Assembly: GCF_022919215.1 (NCBI RefSeq)
Contig: NZ_CP095046.1
Coordinates: 5,508,501-5,572,500 of the forward strand
Direction: 5' to 3'
Source: Hymenobacter cellulosilyticus
GTDB taxonomy: Bacteria; Bacteroidota; Bacteroidia; Cytophagales; Hymenobacteraceae
Length of the DNA: 64,000 nt
The notes under the pieces were generated by a model. The model searched no databases, had not been told where the DNA came from, and saw nothing but the letters and a program-made list of their open reading frames with translations. Below, piece after piece: positions 17,256 to 25,257 of this stretch; position 1 is the first letter of the stretch, and each line of letters begins with the position of its first letter. The translations under genes and the position numbers were made by a program.

Positions 17256-20223
17256 ATGAAAAAAGTATTTGCCGGCGCTATCCTGCTCACCCTCCCCTAC
17301 CTGACTATTGCCCAGCAAAGTCCGGCCCCCAAGGGGTACTGGCAGCAGGAAGCCAACTATTCCATCGACGTAACGCTCGACGACAAGCAGCACGAGCTCC
17401 GGGCACTGAGGAGCTGCAGTACACTAACAACTCGCCCGACCAGCTCACCTACATCTGGTTTCACTTGTGGCCCAACGCCTACAAGAACACGTCTACTGCC
17501 TTTGCCAAGCAGCAGCTACGCAACGGGAGCCGTAAGTTTGAGTTTGCCAAGGATTCCCAGCGCGGCTACATCGACCAGCTCGACTTTAAGGTAAACGGCC
17601 AGAGCGCCCAGCTCGCCTACGACCCCGAAAACCCGGACATTGCCAAGCTGATTCTGCCCCAGCCCCTGGCCCCGGCGCCAAGGCCACCATCTCGACGCCT
17701 TTCCACGTCAAGATTCCGGACTCGTTTTCCCGCTTCGGCCACGTCGAGCAGTCTTATCAGATAACCCAGTGGTACCCCAAGCCCGCCGTATACGACAAGA
17801 AGGGCTGGCACCAGATGCCTTACCTCGACCAGGGCGAGTTCTACTCCGAGTTTGGCTCCTTCGATGTGCGCATCACGCTGCCGGCCAACTATACCGTAGG
17901 TGCCACGGGCGTACTGCAGAACCCCGATGAGCAGCAGCGCATGGACAAGCTGGCGGAAGCCACGGCCCTGAAGAAAACTGCAGCCGACTTTGGCAAGGAC
18001 GTTTCCTTCCCGGCCTCATCTTCGGAAACCAAGACCCTGCGCTACGTGCAGGACCGCGTCCACGACTTTGCCTGGTTTGCCGACAAGCGCTTCAACGTGC
18101 TGAAAAGCGGTGTGACGCTACCTTCGGGCCGGCAGGTTACGTCCTGGGTGCTCTTTACCAACGCAGACGCGCCTAAGTGGATCAAGGGCCTGCAGGACGT
18201 GAACGACGCGCTGACCTACTACTCGCAGTGGGTAGGCGAATACCCATACTCGGCTGCCACGGCCGTGGATGGGGCCCTAAGTGCCGGCTCCGGCATGGAA
18301 TACCCGATGGTGACCGTAACCCTACCCTCAGCCATTGTGCACGAGGTAGGCCATAACTGGTTCTATGGTATTCTGGGCTCGAATGAGCGGGACCACGCCT
18401 GGATGGATGAAGGTGTCAACTCTTACGTGGATGCCCGCGTGTCCGAGCGCGACGACCCGCAAGGTGGTATGTTCGGCGGGATGCTTAAATCTAAAGCCCT
18501 GACGACAAAGCTGGGAATCGACGGCTTGCCAACCTCAGCTCTGGGCCAAGTGCCGTATCAGGTTGTAGCCAGCCGTGGCCTCGACCAGCCGGTAGCGGGC
18601 CCGCGGGCCGACAAATTTGGCAAGAATAACTACGCCTTCATTGTGTACCTGAAGACGGCGGCCCTGCTGAGGTACTTGGCCGGCTACCTGGGGCAGGAAC
18701 AGTTCGACAAGGTCATGCACGCCTATTACGACCAGTGGCAGTTCCGCCACCCCTACCCCGAGGATATGCAGGCCGTCTTCGAATCGTCCACGGGGCAGCA
18801 GCTCGACTGGTTTTTCAAGGACATGCTGCAAAACACCCACCGCTACGACGCGGCCGTGTCCGATATCCAGATAACGGATACGCAGGTAAAGGTGCTGGTG
18901 CGTAATGACTCGCCCGCCCCGTTTGCCGTGCCCGTCAGCACTGTGGATGCTGAAGGCAAGGTGCTCGAAACCCAGTGGACCACGCTTATTGGCACCGAAG
19001 ACGAGCAGGACGAGGCCCAGGTTAACTTCCGCAAAGAAGGAGTGGCCGCCGTGGTAGTGGACGCCAATTACCTCACGCCCCAGCTCAACCGCCGCGACGA
19101 CCGAATGAAAATCAGCGGATCCTTGCGCCGCTTCGAGCCCATCAGCATCAAGCCCCTAGCCGGCGTGGAGCGCTGGGACCGGTCGACTATTAACTGGGCG
19201 CCGGTTATTGGGGCCAATACTTCGGACAAGCTCATGCTGGGCGCGGCGTTTTATAACAACCCGCTAACGCCCAAAAACCTGAACTACCTGTTGATGCCGA
19301 TGTACAGCTTCAACCGTAACGAGCTCAACGGTATTGCCAACGTAAACGTGAGCGTGCTGCCCAACTCCGTGGTGCGCCAAATCGTGACCGGGCTGACGCT
19401 ACAGCGCTTTGAGCGGTACTTTAAGGTAGAGCCCAGCATTACCCTGAAGCTGCCTTTCTCGGCCTATGATGGCCCCCAGCACACCATCCGGCTAGCCAAC
19501 ACGGCCGTGCGCCTGCAGGACCGCGGCAACGAAACCATGAGCATCCAAACGGGTGAGTACGGGGTAGAAGGCGGCAACGCCCTGCAGAAATGGAGCGCCC
19601 ATGTAGAGCTTAACCAGCTGACCTCGACCATTTCGCAGGAAACCAACTCGACCAATGCCGTTCTGCTGCGCGCTTCGGCTGCTTACCAGCGGTTTTATTC
19701 GCCCAAGAAACGGGTGTCGGTGCGCTTGTTCGGTGGCCGTTTCCTCGACAGCTCCTCCGACTTTGTCATGGGCTTGAGCGGCAGCCCCGATTACCGTCGG
19801 CAAACGCCCTTCCTGGACCGGCAGCAGATTTCGCACGCCTTCACCGCCCAGGTACACCAGACCGACGACCGGGACGGGGCTTTCAAGGCTTTCCTGCCAG
19901 TATACAGCCAGAAGTGGCTGAGCACGCTCAACCTGCAGGCCGATCTGCCGGTGACGCGCCTGGGTATCTTTGCCGACTTCGGAGCTACGGATGAGCGTTT
20001 CCAGCTGGATGGCAAAGTCAATAGCCAGCGGCTCTATTACGACGCGGGCTTGGTACTGCCCGTGATACGGGATATATTTCAGTTGTATCTGCCCGTAGCC
20101 GGTTCGCAGTACGCCGATGGCCTGCCCAGCAGCCGCAAAGACTTCACGGACCGGATTCGCTTTGTTCTGCGTTTGGATCAGCTCAATCCGTTTCAGCAGC
20201 TCAACCAATACTTAGCTCAGTAA
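17256..20223 (+). CDS. Secreted M1-family zinc aminopeptidase (frame broken twice)
   Basis: About 989 residues after correction. ATG 17256 gives a signal peptide (KKVFAGAILLTLPYLTIAQQ). The M1 fold is shown by SGMEYPMVT (the GAMEN-like exopeptidase loop) and the zinc site IVHEVGHNWFYGILGSNERD with the distal Glu in AWMDEGVNSY. A long C-terminal region of about 400 residues is predicted beta-rich, unlike standard M1 C-terminal domains, and is typical of the large Bacteroidota forms. The frame is lost at GGG 17401-17403 and again at the CCCCGG run 17670-17675; one base at each restores HELRGTEELQYTN and PLAPGAKATISTP. It probably trims peptides in the periplasm or at the cell surface. Confidence 0.88.
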
Positions 20224-20233
20224 CCTTGTGCCT

Positions 20234-20824
20234 ATGCGGTTTGCGTTCGGGATTATTATCGTGGGTTTAGGAATGGTGGGGCTGAGCAGCTGCCAGCCTA
20301 ATTATGCCGAGCTACCCACGTTTTCGCCCGAACGCAAGCTGCTGCAGGTTGTGGTGGAAGTACCCGCTGGCAGCAACCACGCCCAGCGCTACGACACCGG
20401 CAAAAAAGACTTTGTTCCTGTGCGCAGGGCGGGCCTCGACCATGTGGTTGAGTTCCTGCCTTGCCCCGGCAACCAGGGCTTTATCCCCGGTACCCGCTTG
20501 CCCAGCACCAGCATGCCCCTGCAGGCCCTGATACTGGCTGAAACCCAGCCAGAGGGTACGGTGGTAGAAGTGCTGCCCATCGGCCTGCTCACTCTCGACG
20601 ATAATGGCGTGCTGGAACAGGTATTAATAGCCGTACCGGCCCGGCCCAGCCAGCAGATTCTGCCTGGCATTACTTCATGGAAAGCTTTGGTAAAGCAATT
20701 TCCCAGCGCCAAGGAGGCCGTGGGCCAGTGGTTTCAGCACCAGGGCCGGATGGGAGAAATCCGCCTGGTAGGCTGGAAGGATGAAAAGGCCGCCGAGCAA
20801 CAGGTGCGCCAGGCCATGAAATAG
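20234..20824 (+). CDS. Inorganic pyrophosphatase-like lipoprotein lacking metal ligands
   Basis: 196 residues from ATG 20234. The N-terminus is a lipoprotein signal (IIIVGLGMVGLSSC, Cys20). Residues about 36-190 follow family I soluble pyrophosphatase end to end: VVVEVPAGSN, RYDTGKKDFVPVRR, GNQGFIPGT, then EVLPIGLLTLDDNG, and GEIRLVGWKDEKAAEQQV. The catalytic DGDPxD motif is replaced by STSMPLQ (Asp to Thr92, Met94 and Gln97), and the Asp/Lys of the second metal motif are Leu/Gln. I therefore infer a non-catalytic or altered-activity homologue anchored in the envelope. It starts ten bases after the aminopeptidase stop, so they probably share a transcript. Confidence 0.72.
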   Translation: MRFAFGIIIVGLGMVGLSSCQPNYAELPTFSPERKLLQVVVEVPAGSNHAQRYDTGKKDFVPVRRAGLDHVVEFLPCPGNQGFIPGTRLPSTSMPLQALILAETQPEGTVVEVLPIGLLTLDDNGVLEQVLIAVPARPSQQILPGITSWKALVKQFPSAKEAVGQWFQHQGRMGEIRLVGWKDEKAAEQQVRQAMK

Positions 20825-20847
20825 CCGCTGACGAATTAGTTATTCAA

Positions 20848-20885
20848 CAAAAAAGCCCGGTCGACTCTCGACCGGGCTTTTTTGT
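20848..20885. terminator. Bidirectional terminator between convergent genes
   Basis: Stem AAAAAGCCCGGTCGA / TCGACCGGGCTTTTT, with A and T tracts on both sides, between convergent genes ending at 20824 and 20902. Confidence 0.88.
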
Positions 20886-20901
20886 TGGGGAGTAGGGTAC
20901 A

Positions 20902-21612
20902 CTACTCAATCTTGTTCATGCGCTCCTTAACAGCTTCCAGAGCTACGCGCATGTTGACAATGTCGGCGCGGGCAGCTTCCTGCTCTTTCAGGTTCATGTC
21001 CACCAGGTTGTTGTACTGGAGCAGTTCAGCGGCATTCTGAGCCAGCTGCTGCTGGATTTCCTGCTTCTTCAGCTTGTTCTTCTCGATGTCCTTCTTGATG
21101 GCGTCAGCTTTGTTGATAACAGCCATGTGGTTGTTCTGCGAAGAAACCAGAGCCTTTTCAGCTTCCGAAACCTGCACGGCCAAGTCTTCACGGTAGAGCA
21201 TGCGGGCGAAATCCTTCAGGTATTTCTCCGAAGCCTTCCACTGCACCGGCGTAGCGTCCTTGCTCAGGTAAGCATTGCCCAAGTCAATCGACCACCATAC
21301 GGTCGTACCGGTTGGGGTAGCATCTACTTTGCTGATCACACGGATCGGGGTCTTGGAGATGTCTTCAATTACAACGCCGTCCATGGTGTATACACCCTTG
21401 TCCGACTTGAACTTGCTGCCGAATTTTTCGTTCAGCATTTTTTGCCACGAATCGTCAACACGCTTGCTGTCCAGCTGGATGGTAACACGCTGGCCTTTAC
21501 GAGGAATGCCCTTGATGGCCATGTCTGTTTCATCTACGGGCGATTTCTGCGCGTAGCCAGTCACTGATAGCAACAGCATCAGGAGTAGAGAGAGGAGTAC
21601 GCCTGGTTTCAT
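20902..21612 (-). CDS. Secreted protein with C-terminal coiled coil
   Basis: 236 residues from ATG 21612. Signal peptide KPGVLLSLLLMLLLSVTGYA, cleaved before QKSPVDE. Residues about 30-130 form a beta-rich domain (KGQRVTIQLDSKRVDDSWQ, TGTTVWWSIDLGNAYLS). Residues about 140-236 are a charged heptad region, predicted coiled coil, that could dimerise or reach across the periplasm. I do not recognise a named family; similar proteins appear to be lineage-specific hypotheticals. The 285 bases upstream are conspicuously AT-rich and hold its promoter and that of the pterin gene. Confidence 0.7.
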   Translation of the reverse strand: MKPGVLLSLLLMLLLSVTGYAQKSPVDETDMAIKGIPRKGQRVTIQLDSKRVDDSWQKMLNEKFGSKFKSDKGVYTMDGVVIEDISKTPIRVISKVDATPTGTTVWWSIDLGNAYLSKDATPVQWKASEKYLKDFARMLYREDLAVQVSEAEKALVSSQNNHMAVINKADAIKKDIEKNKLKKQEIQQQLAQNAAELLQYNNLVDMNLKEQEAARADIVNMRVALEAVKERMNKIE

Positions 21613-21897
21613 AGTGAAATGAAAAAGTTAAAGAGAAAGTGTTTACAAAAGGTGGTGTGGGCTCCGGCGGAGGAATCCAACTCACCAAATTTAACCAGAC
21701 TCATCAGATGTTGACGCACACAAACTTGATTTTTTTTGCAGAATATTCATTTTATTGGATAGAGGCTATCTAATATTCCCATAATTCAAATGACATATCC
21801 TTAAAACAGGAATAAGTAAAACTGCTTCATTGCACAAAAACCGCTTAATCTATTTGGAAATCAAAACAAAAGCCCGTATTACCAGTTCCAAGAATCT

Positions 21898-22305
21898 ATG
21901 CATGTAACCGTTGGTCGAACTGAACATTTTAACGCTGCGCACCGCCTGCACAACCCGGCGTGGAGCGACGAGCACAATGCCCGCGTATTCGGCAAGTGCA
22001 ATAACCCTAACTATCATGGGCATAACTACGAGGTGACTGTGCGCCTTACCGGCCCGGTAGACCCGGCCACGGGCTACGTATATGACCTGAAGCGCCTCAG
22101 CGACTTAATCAAACGCGAGATTCTGGATACCTTTGACCACCGGAACCTGAATCTCGACACCGAGGATTTTCGCGAGCTTAACCCTACGGCCGAGAATATT
22201 GCTGTCGTGATTTGGAACCGGCTGCGGGCTCATGTCGAGCCCCACCTCGCCCTGTCGGTCACGCTATATGAAACGGACCGCAACTTTGTTGAATACCATG
22301 GATAA
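21898..22305 (+). CDS. 6-pyruvoyl-tetrahydropterin synthase / QueD family
   Basis: 135 residues. T-fold enzyme that converts dihydroneopterin triphosphate to 6-pyruvoyl-tetrahydropterin or, as QueD, to 6-carboxy-tetrahydropterin for queuosine. Zinc-binding His occur in FNAAHRLHN and in YHGHNYEVTV; the catalytic Cys is in VFGKCNNPNYHGHNY. That segment is closer to the PTPS-like pattern than to E. coli QueD, so substrate is left open. Its stop overlaps the folE start by eight bases, which argues for coupled production with the enzyme that makes its substrate. Confidence 0.9.
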   Translation: MHVTVGRTEHFNAAHRLHNPAWSDEHNARVFGKCNNPNYHGHNYEVTVRLTGPVDPATGYVYDLKRLSDLIKREILDTFDHRNLNLDTEDFRELNPTAENIAVVIWNRLRAHVEPHLALSVTLYETDRNFVEYHG

Positions 22306-22975
22306 TTCCGTGTCAGCGGCGGCAGCCGCGCACAGCTTCGGGCCGGCCGACTCCCACTTGTCGCCGGACCTGCGTACCCCTCTCCGGCCCGATGCGTTTG
22401 CCTTGTCGGAAGAGGAAAAAATTGCTGGCATCGCCGAGCATTTCCACCAGATCATGCAGCTGCTGGGCCTGGACCTGACCGACGACAGTCTGCAGGGCAC
22501 GCCGCGCCGGGTAGCCAAGATGTACGTGCAGGAATGGTTCCGGGGCCTCGACCCCCAGCACCGCCCCGACGTGAAGCTGTTTGAGAACCGCTATGGTTAC
22601 CAGCAGATGCTGGTAGAAAAGGATATTACCGTGTTTTCGTGCTGCGAGCACCACTTCGTTCCGATTATGGGTAAGGCCCACGTGGCCTACCTGCCCGGGG
22701 AGCACGTGGTGGGCTTGTCGAAGCTAAACCGGGTGGTACAGTACTACGCCCGCCGGCCCCAGGTGCAGGAGCGCCTTACCCGGCAGATTGCCGAGGAACT
22801 CAAGAATTCCCTGCGCACCGAAAACGTGGCCGTACTCATCGAAGCCGACCACCTATGCGTGATGAGCCGCGGCGTGAATGACACGAGTAGCAGCACCCTG
22901 ACGGCGGAATACGGTGGGGTGTTTAAGGAAGATGCCGCACTGCGGGCCGAGTTTTTACGGCTGCTGGGCAAATGA
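22298..22975 (+). CDS. folE: GTP cyclohydrolase I
   Basis: 225 residues from ATG 22298, inside the last codons of the preceding pterin gene. It converts GTP to 7,8-dihydroneopterin triphosphate, the precursor of folate, tetrahydropterins and queuosine. Zinc ligands are present: Cys in FSCCEHHFVPIMGKAHVAY with its His, and the second Cys in ADHLCVMSRGVND. Other motifs: QGTPRRVAKMY, GLSKLNRVV, TEYG-like TAEYGG. The first 35 residues are a Ser/Ala/Pro-rich variable leader. Confidence 0.96.
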   Translation: MDNSVSAAAAAHSFGPADSHLSPDLRTPLRPDAFALSEEEKIAGIAEHFHQIMQLLGLDLTDDSLQGTPRRVAKMYVQEWFRGLDPQHRPDVKLFENRYGYQQMLVEKDITVFSCCEHHFVPIMGKAHVAYLPGEHVVGLSKLNRVVQYYARRPQVQERLTRQIAEELKNSLRTENVAVLIEADHLCVMSRGVNDTSSSTLTAEYGGVFKEDAALRAEFLRLLGK

Positions 22976-23074
22976 ACGTGATACACCGTTGGCTATTAAG
23001 GAGTAGCTTGCGGCCTGTTTTCCGCTTATCCAGCCCATGTCCGGCAACTGGCCGGCTCATTAGCGCTTATTAAC

Positions 23075-23992
23075 ATGTCCCGAAAAGTTCTCATCACGGG
23101 TGGTACCGGTTTGATTGGCACCCGCTTGGCCGAAATGCTGATTGACGCAGGCTACGAGGTAGCTCTGCTCAGCCGCACGCCCAGCCAAAGCCGCTACCGC
23201 AGCTTCCGTTGGGACCCGCAGCACGGCACCATTGATGAGGCAGCTGTGCCATACGCCGACTATATCATCAACCTGGCCGGTGCCAGCGTGTCGGAGGGCA
23301 AGTGGACGGATGAGCGCAAGCGGGATATTATGACCAGCCGCCTGGGCGGTACGGACCTGCTTACCCGGGAGCTAGCAAAGGACCGTCACCACGTGCGCAC
23401 TTTCGTGTCGGCTTCGGCCATCGGCATTTACGGCGACAGTGCCGACCGGCTGGTGAATGAGGACACGCCCCCGGCCCCAGCCGACGACTTTCTGGCCGAC
23501 GTGGCCCACCAGTGGGAAATGGCCGTGCAGCCGGTGCAGGAAATGGGCATCCGGACCGTTATTATCCGCATCGGCATTGTACTTAGCACCCAAGGTGGAG
23601 CATTGCCAGCTATGGCCCGGCCCATCAAGCTGATGGCTGGAGCACCGCTGGGTTCGGGCAAGCAGTACATGTCCTGGATTCACCTTGATGACGTGTGCCG
23701 TCTGTTCATTCAGGCCCTGGAAGAGCCCCAGTGGCAGGGCGTCTACAACGGCGTGGCGCCAAATCCGGTTACCAACAAGCAGTTCACGGAAGTACTGGCC
23801 CAGGTAATGCACCGTCCCCTGGTGCTGCCCAAAGTACCGGCATTTGGTTTGAAGCTCGTGCTGGGCGAGATGAGCGAAATTATTCTGGCCTCCCAGCGGG
23901 TTAGTGCGGCCAAGGTGCTGGGTACCGGCTTCCGCTTTGAGTATCCTGATTTGAAGCCGGCTCTGCAGTCATTCTACGGCGGCGGCGAATAG
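23075..23992 (+). CDS. TIGR01777-family NAD(P)-dependent epimerase
   Basis: 305 residues. Extended short-chain dehydrogenase fold; the nucleotide-binding glycine motif GGTGLIGTRLAEML is at residues 8-21. SASAIGIYGDSADRLVNED, RIGIVLSTQGGALPAM and GSGKQYMSWIHLDDVCRLF are typical of the TIGR01777 (YfcH/SulA-like) subfamily, with C-terminal DUF1731 (VLGTGFRFEYPDLKPALQ). Substrate unknown. The next gene begins three bases after its stop, so they are likely co-transcribed. Confidence 0.9.
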   Translation: MSRKVLITGGTGLIGTRLAEMLIDAGYEVALLSRTPSQSRYRSFRWDPQHGTIDEAAVPYADYIINLAGASVSEGKWTDERKRDIMTSRLGGTDLLTRELAKDRHHVRTFVSASAIGIYGDSADRLVNEDTPPAPADDFLADVAHQWEMAVQPVQEMGIRTVIIRIGIVLSTQGGALPAMARPIKLMAGAPLGSGKQYMSWIHLDDVCRLFIQALEEPQWQGVYNGVAPNPVTNKQFTEVLAQVMHRPLVLPKVPAFGLKLVLGEMSEIILASQRVSAAKVLGTGFRFEYPDLKPALQSFYGGGE

Positions 23993-23995
23993 CCC

Positions 23996-25219
23996 ATGCG
24001 GTGGCTGGTGAGAGCATTGGCAGTCGGCGTGCTGAGTGTGCTAGCCTATCTGAATTGCCGTCTTTATTATTCACCCCAGCCACAGCCCGTAGAAGAGGAG
24101 GTGGTGCAGCAACTGCACTTTCTGCGCGAAGAGCTGCACCAGAAACAAGCCGGTGAGCGGATGCAGCAGCTGTATCCAGAGGGATTGGTGTACCTCAACT
24201 CACTTTATGCCCTTACCTGGATAGAATTGCTGCCTCACCTGCCAGTTGGTTCTGCCCTGCGCCGGGAGGCTCAGACTGAAGCCCGATGGGCGCTGCAAGA
24301 AATTCAGTCACCGGTTGCTCAGTCCATTTTCAATCCGGATTTACCTCTCCCCTACGGCGCCTTTTACCAGGGTTGGTCAGGCTACGTGCGAGGGCGCTAC
24401 CTGGCAGCCCTGCCCCCGGCTGAGCGAGACTCTGCAAACCAACGCCGGTTTAAAGAGCAGTGCGCGCTGATTGCCGGTGCTCTGGAAGCCAGTGCCAATC
24501 CTTACCTGGAGTCGTACGCCGGGGCGGCCTGGCCTGCCGACGGCGTCATGGCCGTAGCTGCCCTGGCCTGGCACGACCGTATCTATACTCCCCGCTACCA
24601 ACTCCTGATTCAGCGCTGGCTCGAAAGAGTGAATACACGACTGGACCTTCATGGTTTGATTCCGCACGAAGTACAAGCGGGGTCGGGAGCTGTGCTGGTG
24701 CCAGCCCGGGGCTCTTCGCAGAGCCAGCTACTCAACTTTCTGTTTGAGATTGACTCAACGTATGCCCGGCCGCACTTCCGTCGCTACCGGGCCTTGTTTT
24801 TAACCAGCCGTTTGGGCTTGCCCGGCATAACAGAAGCTGCGGCGGGCGCGCCCGCCGCCGAGGATATTGATTCTGGCCCTGTTATCTGGGGCGTGGGCGG
24901 GGCGGCCTCTCTGGTTGGGCGCCGCACCATGCAGCGCTTTGGTGATACGACTACTGCCCTGGGCTTGCGCAACAGTATCGAAGCCTTTGGGTTGCCCTGG
25001 CACGACAGCAGCGGCAAATACTACTTGCTGGGCCAGCTACCCATTGCCGATGCCTTTATTGCCTGGAGTAATTCGCTGCATCCTCATCAGCCTCTTACCA
25101 GCCCCGACTACTGGCGCTGGCGTTTTCAATTGCTTTCGGTCACGCTGGCAGCACTGGCCGTTGGTGGGCTGTGGCTTTCTAGAAAAAAGCCCGAAGGGAA
25201 TAAAGCGACAGTTAGCTAA
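23996..25219 (+). CDS. Unknown protein with N- and C-terminal membrane segments
   Basis: 407 residues. A hydrophobic N-terminal segment (VRALAVGVLSVLAYLNCRLY) and a C-terminal one (LSVTLAALAVGGLWLS) bracket a soluble, mostly helical domain with aromatic-rich motifs such as YPEGLVYLNSLYALTWIELL, PYGAFYQGWSGYVRGRYLA and AAWPADGVMAVAALAWHD. The helical repeats and W/Y-rich loops suggest an alpha/alpha toroid like those of glycan-modifying or linalool-dehydratase-type proteins, but I cannot assign a family. The large domain is probably periplasmic. Downstream of, and nearly touching, the TIGR01777 gene. Confidence 0.6.
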   Translation: MRWLVRALAVGVLSVLAYLNCRLYYSPQPQPVEEEVVQQLHFLREELHQKQAGERMQQLYPEGLVYLNSLYALTWIELLPHLPVGSALRREAQTEARWALQEIQSPVAQSIFNPDLPLPYGAFYQGWSGYVRGRYLAALPPAERDSANQRRFKEQCALIAGALEASANPYLESYAGAAWPADGVMAVAALAWHDRIYTPRYQLLIQRWLERVNTRLDLHGLIPHEVQAGSGAVLVPARGSSQSQLLNFLFEIDSTYARPHFRRYRALFLTSRLGLPGITEAAAGAPAAEDIDSGPVIWGVGGAASLVGRRTMQRFGDTTTALGLRNSIEAFGLPWHDSSGKYYLLGQLPIADAFIAWSNSLHPHQPLTSPDYWRWRFQLLSVTLAALAVGGLWLSRKKPEGNKATVS

Positions 25220-25257
25220 GCCGATTGAGAGCGGCGAAAAGCAGTAGCTGCGCCCTA

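Noticed and set aside
21613..21897. Riboswitch (such as preQ1) ahead of the pterin genes
   Set aside because: The region is AT-rich with only a five-base hairpin; no aptamer-like structure or sequence was recognised.
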